From NCBI RefSeq assembly GCF_042684665.1, contig NZ_JBHULY010000034.1:124001-188000 (forward strand): a stretch of 64,000 nt of DNA. Direction: 5' to 3'. Position numbers and translations under genes: made by a program. This DNA comes from Jejuia rubra (GTDB lineage Bacteria > Bacteroidota > Bacteroidia > Flavobacteriales > Flavobacteriaceae). The notes beneath the pieces were generated by a model, which worked only from the letters and a program-made list of their open reading frames with translations, did not search any database and was not told where the DNA came from. Below are positions 23,423-32,601 of this stretch, one piece after another (positions within the stretch are counted from its first letter, which is position 1; the number at the start of each line of letters is the position of its first letter).

Positions 23423-24001
23423 TTATCGGCCTCTTCTTTTCTGCGCCCTAACAGAACCCCCAGCCCCGTAGTGCTGATTAGGGCCAACAGCCTGCTTCAT
23501 ATTTTGCTTCATCATTTTGATTTGCTCAGTCAACATGCCGTGTTTATCCAATTTTTGAGCTTCTTGTAATAATTGTTGTGCTTCTCTTTTACGACGTTTT
23601 GAGAAGGCGATTCCAGCAAGGTTCAATTTTGCCATGGCCAAATCGTGTTTCATGGAAAGGCCAAGTGAAACGGCTTTTTTAAAGTGCTTTTCAGATTCGT
23701 TCATGTTATCCTGCATTGTCATAATACCGTGCAAATAACTATAATACCCTTGTTGCTTTTTTACCAAAGCCGCTTCAGGATTTTTAATCTTGCTCAACCA
23801 TTTTTTGGCGCCATCAAAATCCTGCTTCCGCAATCTTAAAAAGGCCAGTAGTATAAACTCATTTTTAAAATAAAGGAATACGAAAACACCAGCTAAAAAA
23901 ATCAGCGCAATCCCATTACCTATATAGCCTTCAGTAAATTGATAAACGGCATAAGCCAATATTCCTATAGCAATGATGAGTTTTATAATTTTATTGTACA
24001 T
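23423..24001 (-). CDS. Membrane protein with TPR-like helices
   Basis: A 192-residue protein with two membrane helices at about 8-45 (IIKLIIAIGILAYAVYQF; IALIFLAGVFVFLYF) and a helical cytoplasmic region (about 60-165) with tetratricopeptide-like pairs, including ESEKHFKKAVSLGLSMKHDLA and AMAKLNLAGIAFSKRRKREA. The C-terminus is Gly/Arg-rich (RAQKRRGR). No function is known; the N-terminal part resembles DUF2892-type proteins. Confidence 0.65.
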   Translation of the reverse strand: MYNKIIKLIIAIGILAYAVYQFTEGYIGNGIALIFLAGVFVFLYFKNEFILLAFLRLRKQDFDGAKKWLSKIKNPEAALVKKQQGYYSYLHGIMTMQDNMNESEKHFKKAVSLGLSMKHDLAMAKLNLAGIAFSKRRKREAQQLLQEAQKLDKHGMLTEQIKMMKQNMKQAVGPNQHYGAGGSVRAQKRRGR

Positions 24002-24111
24002 TTTTGATGTTTTAATACAATTTTTAGGTGCTTTTAAAGGTTTGAAACACCATTTTTATTTTGAAATGCAAAGAAACTAAATTTTTATGGAAAAAATATT
24101 TTTAAAATAGG

Positions 24112-24141
24112 TTTGTGAAACCAAAAAGCTTTGTATATTTG
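24112..24141 (+). promoter_or_regulatory. Bacteroidota promoter of rpmH
   Basis: TTTG (24112-24115), 18 bp, TATATTTG (24134-24141). It drives the L34 gene with a leader of about 60 nt. Confidence 0.75.
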
Positions 24142-24207
24142 CCCCCAGTTTTGCCAAAGGGTAAACTTTTCAGAAAAATACAATTCAGATTTTAAAGATA
24201 TAAGACG

Positions 24208-24369
24208 ATGAGTAAAAGAACGTTTCAGCCTTCAAAAAGAAAAAGAAGGAACAAGCACGGTTTCAGGGAAAGAATGGCCTCTGCTAATGGCAGAAAGGTG
24301 CTTGCTAGTAGAAGAGCAAAAGGAAGAAAAAAATTGTCTGTATCATCTGAACCAAGACATAAAAAATAA
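24208..24369 (+). CDS. rpmH: 50S ribosomal protein L34
   Basis: A 53-residue, highly basic protein starting [20 protein letters not shown] and continuing with [20 protein letters not shown], the diagnostic L34 sequence. The C-terminus is slightly extended ([12 protein letters not shown]) as usual in Bacteroidota. It is a core protein of the large subunit. In many bacteria rpmH lies next to rnpA and dnaA, but here it is alone, with its own promoter and terminator. Confidence 0.98.
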   Translation: MSKRTFQPSKRKRRNKHGFRERMASANGRKVLASRRAKGRKKLSVSSEPRHKK

Positions 24370-24392
24370 TGATTAACAATTGTTGATATTTT

Positions 24393-24425
24393 AAAGGTGT
24401 TGCTTAAGTGTAACGCCTTTTTTTA
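24393..24425 (+). terminator. Intrinsic terminator after rpmH
   Basis: Stem AAAGGTGTT/AACGCCTTT (24393-24401/24412-24420, one G-T pair) followed by a T-run. Confidence 0.85.
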
Positions 24426-24482
24426 TGTTTTGTTATTACATAATTTAGCAAACTGATTTATTAAAACTAGAACATAGTAAAA

Positions 24483-27335
24483 ATGCCGAAAAATCCGAAA
24501 TTAAAATCTATCCTAATTATTGGTTCTGGCCCTATTATCATTGGGCAAGCGTGTGAATTTGATTATTCGGGCTCCCAAGCCCTGAGATCGTTGAGAGAAG
24601 ATGGAATTGAGACTATTTTGATCAACTCGAATCCAGCAACAATTATGACCGACCCGTCCATGGCCGATCATATATATCTGTTGCCGTTGAATACCAAATC
24701 TATCGTTAAGATTTTAAAGGAACATCCCCAGATTGATGCCGTATTGCCTACCATGGGTGGTCAAACCGCATTGAATCTGGCCATAGAAGCTGATGAAAAA
24801 GGAATCTGGGAAGATTTTGGAGTTGATATGATTGGGGTAAATATTGATGCTATCAATATTACCGAAGACCGAGAGCAGTTTAGAGAATTGATGGGGAAAA
24901 TAGGCGTGGGTATGGCACCTCAGGCTACGGCTTCTTCTTTCTTAAAAGGAAAAGAAATTGCCCAAGAGTTTGGTTTTCCTTTGTGTATTCGTTCTTCCTT
25001 TACTTTAGGGGGTGCTGGAGCGGCGATAGTTTACGATGAAGCAGATTTTGATAAGCTATTGCGTCGCGGATTGGAAATTTCGCCTATCCACGAGGTGATG
25101 ATTGATAAAGCGCTTTTGGGGTGGAAAGAATATGAGTTAGAGTTACTTAGGGATTCCAATGGAAATGTGGTGATTATCTGTTCCATTGAAAATATGGATC
25201 CAATGGGCATCCATACGGGGGATTCCATTACGGTTGCGCCGGCTATGACATTGAGTGATAGAACATATCAAAAAATGCGTGATATGGCTATTTTGATGAT
25301 GCGCAGTATAGGTGATTTTGCAGGGGGATGTAACGTACAGTTTGCCGTAAGTCCTGATGATCAAGAAGATATTATCGCTATCGAAATCAACCCACGGGTA
25401 TCCCGTTCTTCGGCATTGGCAAGTAAGGCTACGGGATATCCAATTGCGAAAATTGCCGCTAAATTGGCTTTGGGCTATAGTTTGGATGAATTAAGTAATC
25501 AAATTACTAAATCTACGTCTGCCTTATTTGAGCCAACTTTGGATTATGTCATCGTAAAAATTCCGCGTTGGAATTTTGATAAGTTTGAAGGTTCCGACAG
25601 GACTTTAGGGTTGCAAATGAAAGCTGTTGGAGAGGTAATGGGTATTGGGCGTTCCTTCCAGGAAGCTTTGCATAAGGCAACGCAATCCCTAGAAATCAAG
25701 CGAAATGGTTTAGGAGCTGATGGTAAAGAAAATACCAATTATGATGAGGTCATAGATAAGTTAACACACGCCTCTTGGGATCGTGTATTTACCATCTATG
25801 ATGCTATAAAAATGGGTATTCCTTTAAGCAGAATTTTCGAAATTACCAAGATAGATATGTGGTTCTTAAAGCAATATGAAGAGCTGTATTTCTTGGAAAA
25901 AGAGATATCCACATTCAATATTGATACCATTGATAAAGAATTATTACTTGAGGCGAAACAAAAAGGCTACGGGGACAGACAGATTGCACACATGCTTGGA
26001 TGTTTGGAAAGCCAAGTTTACAACAAGCGTGAGGAGATGGGTATCAACAGGGTCTATAAATTGGTGGATACTTGTGCCGCGGAGTTTGAAGCGAAAACAC
26101 CCTATTACTACTCTACCTTTGAGAGCGATATGGAAACTGCTGACGGAAAGCGCTATTCGGATAATGAAAGTATTGTTTCTGATAAAAAGAAGATCATCGT
26201 TTTAGGTTCGGGTCCAAATAGAATTGGGCAGGGTATTGAGTTTGATTACTGTTGTGTGCATGGTGTTTATGCGGCCAAAGAGTGTGGCTATGAAACCATA
26301 ATGATTAACTGTAACCCTGAAACGGTTTCTACTGATTTTGATACAGCAGACAAACTTTATTTTGAACCCGTTTTTTGGGAGCACATATATGATATTATCA
26401 AACATGAGAAGCCTGAAGGTGTTATTGTTCAATTGGGCGGGCAAACCGCTTTAAAGCTTGCCGAAAAACTGGATAGATATGGTGTCAAAATTATCGGCAC
26501 CAGTTTCCAATCCTTGGATTTGGCAGAAGATAGAGGTAGTTTTTCGACCTTGTTGAAAGATAACAATATTCCGTATCCTCAGTTTGATACCGCTGAAACT
26601 GCTGATGAAGCTTTGGCAGTGGCCAAAGAATTGGATTTTCCTATCTTGGTGAGACCATCATATGTACTTGGCGGCCAAGGGATGAAAATCGTTATCAACG
26701 AAAAGGAATTGGAAGAGCATGTTATAGATCTATTAAATAAAATTCCTAACAATAAATTGCTGCTAGACCACTACTTGGAAGGCGCTATTGAAGCAGAGGC
26801 AGATGCTATATGTGATGGGGAAGAAGTTTACATTATTGGTATCATGGAGCATATCGAGCCTTGTGGTATCCATTCGGGGGATAGTAACTCAACTTTGCCA
26901 CCTTTCAATTTGGGTGAATTCGTCATGCAACAAATTAAAGATCATACCAAAAAGATTGCCTTGGCTTTAAATACGGTTGGATTGATTAACATTCAATTCG
27001 CCATAAAAGACGATAAGGTCTATATTATAGAAGCGAATCCAAGGGCATCGAGAACTGTGCCGTTTATTGCAAAAGCTTATGGAGAGCCATATGTGAATTA
27101 CGCAACCAAACTAATGCTCCGAGAGAATATGATCAAGGATTTCAATTTTAAACCAGAGTTGGAAGGCTATGCCATTAAGCAACCCGTTTTCTCATTCAAT
27201 AAATTCCCCAATGTAGACAAAACACTGGGGCCGGAAATGAAAAGTACGGGTGAAAGTATCTTGTTTATTGACAGTCTAAAGGATGATGAGTTTTACGATT
27301 TGTATTCACGAAGAAAGATGTATTTGAGTAAGTAA
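24483..27335 (+). CDS. carB: Carbamoyl-phosphate synthase large subunit, without regulatory domain
   Basis: A 950-residue subunit that makes carbamoyl phosphate from bicarbonate, ATP and ammonia for pyrimidines and arginine. First ATP-grasp half: IIGSGPIIIGQACEFDYSG at 12-30, ATP-binding domain about 125-330; oligomerisation region about 400-550; second half starts with VLGSGPNRIGQGIEFDY near 575, with its ATP-grasp domain to about 860. The E. coli enzyme (about 1073 residues) has a further C-terminal MGS-like domain that binds UMP, IMP and ornithine; here the protein stops at that boundary (DLYSRRKMYLSK). No carA lies next to it. Confidence 0.97.
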   Translation: MPKNPKLKSILIIGSGPIIIGQACEFDYSGSQALRSLREDGIETILINSNPATIMTDPSMADHIYLLPLNTKSIVKILKEHPQIDAVLPTMGGQTALNLAIEADEKGIWEDFGVDMIGVNIDAINITEDREQFRELMGKIGVGMAPQATASSFLKGKEIAQEFGFPLCIRSSFTLGGAGAAIVYDEADFDKLLRRGLEISPIHEVMIDKALLGWKEYELELLRDSNGNVVIICSIENMDPMGIHTGDSITVAPAMTLSDRTYQKMRDMAILMMRSIGDFAGGCNVQFAVSPDDQEDIIAIEINPRVSRSSALASKATGYPIAKIAAKLALGYSLDELSNQITKSTSALFEPTLDYVIVKIPRWNFDKFEGSDRTLGLQMKAVGEVMGIGRSFQEALHKATQSLEIKRNGLGADGKENTNYDEVIDKLTHASWDRVFTIYDAIKMGIPLSRIFEITKIDMWFLKQYEELYFLEKEISTFNIDTIDKELLLEAKQKGYGDRQIAHMLGCLESQVYNKREEMGINRVYKLVDTCAAEFEAKTPYYYSTFESDMETADGKRYSDNESIVSDKKKIIVLGSGPNRIGQGIEFDYCCVHGVYAAKECGYETIMINCNPETVSTDFDTADKLYFEPVFWEHIYDIIKHEKPEGVIVQLGGQTALKLAEKLDRYGVKIIGTSFQSLDLAEDRGSFSTLLKDNNIPYPQFDTAETADEALAVAKELDFPILVRPSYVLGGQGMKIVINEKELEEHVIDLLNKIPNNKLLLDHYLEGAIEAEADAICDGEEVYIIGIMEHIEPCGIHSGDSNSTLPPFNLGEFVMQQIKDHTKKIALALNTVGLINIQFAIKDDKVYIIEANPRASRTVPFIAKAYGEPYVNYATKLMLRENMIKDFNFKPELEGYAIKQPVFSFNKFPNVDKTLGPEMKSTGESILFIDSLKDDEFYDLYSRRKMYLSK

Positions 27336-27359
27336 AAATTAAGCATTTTTATAATACGG

Positions 27360-27387
27360 GCCACTCAATTTTGGGTGGCTTTTTTTA
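27360..27387 (+). terminator. Intrinsic terminator after carB
   Basis: Stem GCCACTC/GGGTGGC (27360-27366/27373-27379, one T-G pair) followed by seven or more T. Confidence 0.85.
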
Positions 27388-27520
27388 TTTCTATACTTAA
27401 TAAAAACATAGGTTATTTCTGATAAATAATACAATTTATCGAATTTTTATGCTTTTAGTAGGTTTAAATTAAATTTTAAACCATATATTTAACGCTGTTT
27501 ATCAACTAAAACTGTTAAAA

Positions 27521-29389
27521 ATGAAACAAAGTTACTTTTTAATATGTTTTGTTTTCGCTCTAGCTTTTAGCGCATATTCGCAAAATCGGAGGCATATTCA
27601 AAACTCAAATCATTCTAATACCCAAATCGATTCAAACCAAGAGGTTATAAATTCCCGATCTTGTGGAACCGACTTCGCTCACAAGACATTATTGGAAACA
27701 GATGAAGCCTACAGACAAATCTTTGCAGATAATGAGCTAAAAATAAGAAACAAAATACAATCCAAAAAGGCCAGCAAAAGTCTTAGTACAACTCAATATA
27801 CTATTCCAGTTGTAGTCCATGTTATTCATTTGGGTGAAGCTGTTGGAACAGGAACCAATATCAGCGATGCCCAGATACAAAGTGCCATAGATCATATGAA
27901 CGTGGCTTATTCGGGTTCCGGATCCTATATCACAAATATGAATATTGATTTTGTTCTAGCTAAAAGGGACGGAGATTGTAATCCCTCAACTGGTATTGAA
28001 AGGGTAGATGGTTCAGGAACGTCAGACTACGCAACGGCGGGAATTACGGACGATTCCGGAAGTGATAATGAAGTACAAATAAAGAATCTAAGTAAGTATC
28101 CAAATGATAAGTTTTACAATATTTGGATTGTAAGTGAAATTAATGATAATAATGCAGGTTCTGGTACGCAAGGGTATGCCTATTACCCCGGAGCATCCTC
28201 CGCTGTGGATGGTTCCGTAATTGTTTACAATGCCTTTGGTTATGATCCTACGGGCGCATTGGGCTATAATTTGAAATCTTATACCAACGAAAATGTTACG
28301 GCCATACATGAACTTGGGCATGGACTTAACTTAAGGCATACTTTTGAAGGAGATGACGGCGATAATGATGGTACCGCCGACCAGTGCCCTGTAAATACCG
28401 ATCCTACTCTTGACGGAGACCTATGTGCAGATACTGATCCTCATAGAAGGGATGACGGAAATTGTGGCGATTCAGGAAATACCTGTACAGGAGCTGGAAC
28501 CAATTTAGCCGATGTTGTTACTAATTTTATGGCTTATTCAAGTGAAAGTTGTCAAGTTAAATTTTCCGACGATCAAAGGGATAGAGCTAGAGCAGCTTTG
28601 GAAACAACTCGATTGTCTTTAATAAACTATCCTGGTGGACTGGCTCCCACAGCTTTGCCATCTTCCTCATTGGTTTCTACCCCTGCAACTCAAAGTATTG
28701 CGACCAATTCGGGTATTGGAGTACATAGCCTTTCAATGGGGGCAACAAGTTATTTTTCCGAGGATGCGGAAGACGAAAACGGTTATCATGTCAATTCTTG
28801 TAGCAGATTTGAACTAAGTAGTAGCACAACCTACAATATTCAAGTATCCACGGGACCCGCAAATGATGAAGATGTTAAAGTATATATAGATTATAATAAT
28901 GACGGAGATTTTGAGGATTCTGGAGAAGAAGTCTTTAGTAATACTAACGCAAGAACGCATTCGGGAAGTTTTACTGTGCCAGCCATTTCATCAAATGTAC
29001 TTGCAAATACAACCTTATGGGTTCGAGTTGTAAGTGATTTTTTCCCGAATACGATTTCTGGCCCAAACTACTCTCCAGTGCATGGCCAGGTAGAAGACTT
29101 TTCAGTAATAATTAATTCTACCTTGGGAGTTGAGGATAATTCATTATCTGATGCGCTTCTGCTTTTGCCCAATCCAAGTAATGGTGAACTTACCTTGAAG
29201 TACTCAGGAGTATTAAACTTAGAACAAGTAGATATATATAATATCGTTGGTAAAAAAGTTTGGACTAGTAATCTGAGGAATTTCAATGGCGAAAAGGAAA
29301 TTGACTTAGCAAGAATTCCGGCCGGCGTTTATTTTGCCAATATAAAGGCCGAACAATCCCAAATTACTAAAAAGATAATTATTCAATAA
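27521..29389 (+). CDS. Secreted M43 (pappalysin-like) zinc metalloprotease with GEVED and T9SS sorting domains
   Basis: A 622-residue secreted protease. Signal peptide 1-20 (SAYSQ). The metzincin site HELGHGLNLRH has zinc ligands His 263, His 267 and His 273 and base Glu 264; the Met-turn is NFMAYSSESC. Disulfide-rich loops (CPVNTD, GDLCADTDPH, CGDSGNTC) follow the active site as in M43B enzymes. A GEVED domain occupies about 410-540 (VYIDYNNDGDFEDSGEEVF). The last 75 residues (LPNPSNGELTLKY to KKIIIQ) are a type A sorting domain for the type IX secretion system, so the enzyme is exported to the cell surface or medium. Confidence 0.95.
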   Translation: MKQSYFLICFVFALAFSAYSQNRRHIQNSNHSNTQIDSNQEVINSRSCGTDFAHKTLLETDEAYRQIFADNELKIRNKIQSKKASKSLSTTQYTIPVVVHVIHLGEAVGTGTNISDAQIQSAIDHMNVAYSGSGSYITNMNIDFVLAKRDGDCNPSTGIERVDGSGTSDYATAGITDDSGSDNEVQIKNLSKYPNDKFYNIWIVSEINDNNAGSGTQGYAYYPGASSAVDGSVIVYNAFGYDPTGALGYNLKSYTNENVTAIHELGHGLNLRHTFEGDDGDNDGTADQCPVNTDPTLDGDLCADTDPHRRDDGNCGDSGNTCTGAGTNLADVVTNFMAYSSESCQVKFSDDQRDRARAALETTRLSLINYPGGLAPTALPSSSLVSTPATQSIATNSGIGVHSLSMGATSYFSEDAEDENGYHVNSCSRFELSSSTTYNIQVSTGPANDEDVKVYIDYNNDGDFEDSGEEVFSNTNARTHSGSFTVPAISSNVLANTTLWVRVVSDFFPNTISGPNYSPVHGQVEDFSVIINSTLGVEDNSLSDALLLLPNPSNGELTLKYSGVLNLEQVDIYNIVGKKVWTSNLRNFNGEKEIDLARIPAGVYFANIKAEQSQITKKIIIQ

Positions 29390-29395
29390 AAATAT

Positions 29396-29421
29396 AATGC
29401 CGCTTTAAGCGGCATTTTATT
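29396..29421. terminator. Bidirectional terminator between converging genes
   Basis: Stem AATGCCGC/GCGGCATT (29396-29403/29409-29416) flanked by A-rich and T-rich sides. It serves the M43 protease and, from the other strand, the YceI gene whose stop directly follows. Confidence 0.85.
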
Positions 29422-29959
29422 TTTTCTTCATATTGAATGTAAAGCTGACTTCAATGTCTTCTGCAATTTTATTACTCACAATTTTTGGAATCTTTATATC
29501 GAAATCAGAAGCTAGGGCAACAAAGTTTCCCTCTAATATTATTGTGTCCTCCTTATTGAGCAGATTAATAAGAATACCATTGAACTTTTTGGTTACTCCA
29601 TGAAAAGTCAATTCACCATCAATTTTGAATTCTGCAGCATCCCTTAATTTTTCTATTGAGAAATCATTGATCTTTCCTTTGAAAGTTGCTTTAGGATATT
29701 CGTCAGATTCGGCATAATTTTCATTAAAATGCTCCTCCATAAGCGCATTTTTAAACCGAAACCCTTTTACTAAAACCAGGGATGCAAACTCTCCATTGTC
29801 AGTATTGAGAATTGCAGTAACGGTGGTGTTTTTTGCTTTTACCTCTTCAAAAGAGGGTACTGAGGCCTCAAATTCTACTGTCCCAGTTTTTGTAAAATAT
29901 TTTGATTGCGCAAAAACGTTGACGCTAATAAGGCCGACCAAAACTATTATATACTTCAT
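29417..29959 (-). CDS. YceI family lipocalin-like periplasmic protein
   Basis: A 180-residue exported protein (signal peptide 1-17, VFAQ) with the YceI barrel: GTVEFEASVPSFEEVKAK, GRFRF-like KGFRFKNALMEEHF, YPKATFKGKI and GELTFHGVTKKFN. YceI proteins bind long polyisoprenoid-type lipids in the periplasm. It is the last gene of a five-gene minus-strand operon starting at 32466 (4-bp gap from the CxxCH lipoprotein). Confidence 0.92.
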   Translation of the reverse strand: MKYIIVLVGLISVNVFAQSKYFTKTGTVEFEASVPSFEEVKAKNTTVTAILNTDNGEFASLVLVKGFRFKNALMEEHFNENYAESDEYPKATFKGKINDFSIEKLRDAAEFKIDGELTFHGVTKKFNGILINLLNKEDTIILEGNFVALASDFDIKIPKIVSNKIAEDIEVSFTFNMKKK

Positions 29960-29963
29960 TTTT

Positions 29964-30329
29964 TTAATTTTCTAGTAAACCGTCATCCTTCCATTGCTGG
30001 ATTAAGGCTCTCAAATTTTGTGCCATCAGGCCACTGGGTGGCATTGGACTACTGGAGTTATTTGTTCTGCTAATAATGCGATCTACTCTGTCCCTTACCT
30101 GTGTAAATGTTGTCAATGGGAAAGGAGCATTATTGACAGGGGGATTTCCATGACACCGAACACAATTAGCATCAATAATACGTTTTATATCATCATTGTA
30201 AGTAACTTTTGCCATCGGATCTGGATCGGGGTCTGGGTCTGGGCCGTTTAAGTCGTCACCACCATTGCTCGAACAATTGAATATTAAGGCCATAATTGCC
30301 AAGCTGGCAAACAAATTTTTGAATTTCAT
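29964..30329 (-). CDS. CxxCH cytochrome c-like lipoprotein
   Basis: A 121-residue lipoprotein (IFNCS lipobox, Cys 19) with a DPDPDPDP linker and a single haem c motif CVRCH (Cys 56, Cys 59, His 60); Met 96 or Met 102 (SPMPPSGLM) could be the distal ligand. It resembles the mono-haem 'cytochrome c' proteins that occur with DUF5777 barrels and YceI proteins in Flavobacteriaceae. A periplasmic electron-transfer role is likely in general terms; partners are unknown. Confidence 0.85.
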   Translation of the reverse strand: MKFKNLFASLAIMALIFNCSSNGGDDLNGPDPDPDPDPMAKVTYNDDIKRIIDANCVRCHGNPPVNNAPFPLTTFTQVRDRVDRIISRTNNSSSPMPPSGLMAQNLRALIQQWKDDGLLEN

Positions 30330-30368
30330 AGCTGTAATTATTTAAAATTAATGTTATTTATAGTTCTT

Positions 30369-31220
30369 CTAGAATCTTCTACTTAAGTTAAAGCCAAAGT
30401 AGATATCACCGTCCCCCCAATCACCAGTGGCTTGTCCTAAAAAGCCATTAGTATTCATAGGCTGCGCGTTGGAAAAATGCATTTGAAATACATGTCCTCC
30501 AGTCTCTAAATCGAAACCAATGGATAATGGGTTTTTAAATGGTGAATTTTCCACCCTGTTTAGGTGTAATCCGTAATCTGCGTTGATGGACCACCTTTTT
30601 CCTAATTTATAGCGACCACCTAACCCCAGAGCCATTTGGGAATTAGCTTGGGGGTCGAAAACCACATAATTATCATGAAAAAATGTAGGAGCCAATTGTA
30701 AAGTTAAATCAGAATTTACTTTTCTGGACACCAGCACCTGGGCAGTGTATCCCAATCTGTGTTTAAACTCAATTAGGGGAAAAACATCCTTGTCCATTCC
30801 CGTATTGATTAACAGCGCATTGAACCCTACAATCGTAAATGGGAACCCATTTTCTTTTTGGCGGGCAAGGCGATATTTAATGGTGACATCATAAATTTTC
30901 ATAAACGAACTTCTAGAAACCCCAATATTAATGTTATCCGTTACCCCGTAAACAAAATTCAGACGTGTTACGGCATCGTCGAGACCAAAAAAGGTATCAA
31001 AGCCATTTTTAAGGGTGCTAAACCTGTGGTAAACAATAAAGGTAAGTTCCTTTTTCGCTACTAATTTGGTGGATTCAAAGTTTACAATTTTTAATCCTTT
31101 AAAAGCTGCACTTACATATTGCTCTCCAACCGAATCGTTATCAATTTCATCAAGCAAATCCTGTTGAGGAAATATTAGAATTGGAGCCACCAGTAATACA
31201 AAAACAAAAAAGTATTTCAT
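30369..31220 (-). CDS. DUF5777 outer-membrane beta-barrel protein
   Basis: A 283-residue exported protein with alternating hydrophobic strands from about residue 40 to the C-terminal FGFNLSRRF, which ends in Phe as outer-membrane barrels do. Segments such as ELTFIVYHRFSTLKNGFDTFFGLDDAVTRL and YGVTDNINIGVSRS are split strands of the DUF5777 family. Function unknown; it is in one operon with a haem lipoprotein and YceI protein, 6 bp from the T9SS cargo gene, which suggests a shared envelope redox or lipid process. Confidence 0.85.
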   Translation of the reverse strand: MKYFFVFVLLVAPILIFPQQDLLDEIDNDSVGEQYVSAAFKGLKIVNFESTKLVAKKELTFIVYHRFSTLKNGFDTFFGLDDAVTRLNFVYGVTDNINIGVSRSSFMKIYDVTIKYRLARQKENGFPFTIVGFNALLINTGMDKDVFPLIEFKHRLGYTAQVLVSRKVNSDLTLQLAPTFFHDNYVVFDPQANSQMALGLGGRYKLGKRWSINADYGLHLNRVENSPFKNPLSIGFDLETGGHVFQMHFSNAQPMNTNGFLGQATGDWGDGDIYFGFNLSRRF

Positions 31221-31226
31221 CCTGAA

Positions 31227-32072
31227 TTATAACTTTATAAAACGTTGGGATTGCGATTGTCCTTCAATGGTTGCACGTAAAATGTAGGCACCGCCATTCA
31301 ATTGAGAGACATCAATTGTTGAATTTAAATTACTTATCGATTGGGCTAACACCTTTTTACCTAAAATGTCAAAAACTTCAATTTCGGCATTATTTCGATT
31401 TGAAGACAATTCAAGACGCAATTCAGAATGTGCCGGATTAGGATATATTTTGAAACTGTTTGAGGTAAAATCGTCCGTACTCAAAGTTGTTACTGCCGTG
31501 ATGTTATCAATTTCCAATCTAGCATCAATAGAAGCACCGCGCCAATTAGGGGAGGTATTGCTTAATATTCTTAATTCTGTAACATTAGCGAGTGTAGCCG
31601 CAATGTCAGTTCCTCCAGCCAATGCCATGTCGCTCACTGTAATGGGAAGGACTATACTGGACCAAGAACTGCTAGGAGCTACATCTACCGAATTTGCAGA
31701 AGAAATTCGTCCGCCGGAACCCTCCATTGCAACACGTAAGTTTAAAGTGTTAGTAGAGACTCTTACATCGCATGTAATTGCTATTATTCCGGCAGAGGTA
31801 TAGTTTCCGCCCCAGTCTATATTTGGATTAAACATAACCATTTTGCTGCCACCTCCACCTCCGCCGCTGGAATCATTTTGTAAGTATCTGTCGCCCGCTC
31901 CTGCAGGTCCGCCAGTAGCTATGTTGATAGGTGGGTTGGTTGTTGGCCCTCCTTCAGACCAGGATTGTACTGTACCGTCTTGAAAATCATTCACTTGTCC
32001 TCCCACAATTTGGGAAGACACGGAATAGGAGAATAATAATGCCAAAACGGCTGAGAATAATGTTGTTTTCAT
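31227..32072 (-). CDS. Secreted protein with T9SS type A sorting domain
   Basis: A 281-residue protein: signal peptide (1-20), an N-terminal beta-sandwich (about 25-195) starting VNDFQDGTVQSWSEGG that resembles laminin-B or carbohydrate-binding modules, with a Gly-rich SSGGGGGGS loop, and a type A sorting domain at the end (YPNPAHSELRLELSS to QRFIKL). It should be exported by the type IX system. No catalytic residues are seen; it probably binds a ligand at the surface. It lies in the operon 29417-32466. Confidence 0.85.
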   Translation of the reverse strand: MKTTLFSAVLALLFSYSVSSQIVGGQVNDFQDGTVQSWSEGGPTTNPPINIATGGPAGAGDRYLQNDSSGGGGGGSKMVMFNPNIDWGGNYTSAGIIAITCDVRVSTNTLNLRVAMEGSGGRISSANSVDVAPSSSWSSIVLPITVSDMALAGGTDIAATLANVTELRILSNTSPNWRGASIDARLEIDNITAVTTLSTDDFTSNSFKIYPNPAHSELRLELSSNRNNAEIEVFDILGKKVLAQSISNLNSTIDVSQLNGGAYILRATIEGQSQSQRFIKL

Positions 32073-32082
32073 AGTTCGATTT

Positions 32083-32466
32083 TTAGTGATTAATAATTGT
32101 TGATTGATCTAGTTTTATTTCTTCAAGGAGGTCGTCATAGCCGATGCATCTTCCTTTTATGCGAATGGGTTGGTCGTTATTTATTGAATTTGGAATAGGG
32201 CCTAGAAACTGACAAAAAATAGAGCCGTTTAAAACCAAATGTTCAACATTTATTTCGGTCACTTTTCCAGAGACCTCAATGGTTTTATTGAGATATTTCT
32301 GTTCAGAATCAGTTGTATTTTTGGAAAATTCATCAATTAATGAATCGGATGTTAATACGAATGAGGGCTTTTCGGTTTCGATGTCCCGATGGTCCTGATA
32401 GATGTAATTATAGCCTATAATCCCGCCAATAAGAATAACGAGTAGAATTAACCCCCACTTCTTCAT
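32083..32466 (-). CDS. OB-fold (tRNA_anti-like) membrane-anchored protein
   Basis: A 127-residue protein with an N-terminal anchor (about 4-23) and an OB-fold region of the tRNA_anti-like family: LIDEFSKNTTDSEQKYLNKTIEVSGKV, then IFCQF and IRIKGRCIGYDDLLEEIKLDQ at the C-terminus. The name of the family does not imply RNA binding; these are periplasmic proteins. It is first in the five-gene operon. A 9-bp hairpin AACTCTGCT/AGCAGAGTT lies in its leader at 32490-32523. Confidence 0.8.
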   Translation of the reverse strand: MKKWGLILLVILIGGIIGYNYIYQDHRDIETEKPSFVLTSDSLIDEFSKNTTDSEQKYLNKTIEVSGKVTEINVEHLVLNGSIFCQFLGPIPNSINNDQPIRIKGRCIGYDDLLEEIKLDQSTIINH

Positions 32467-32601
32467 ATGTTGTTTGGTTTAGTTTTTTAAACTCTGCTCC
32501 GGTGTTTAGGCCGAAGCAGAGTTGCTAGTTCCAAGTAGATTTCTTGGAGAAATTGACATTTTCTTTTTCATAGAACTGTATTCAATTACTAGCTAATATT
32601 T

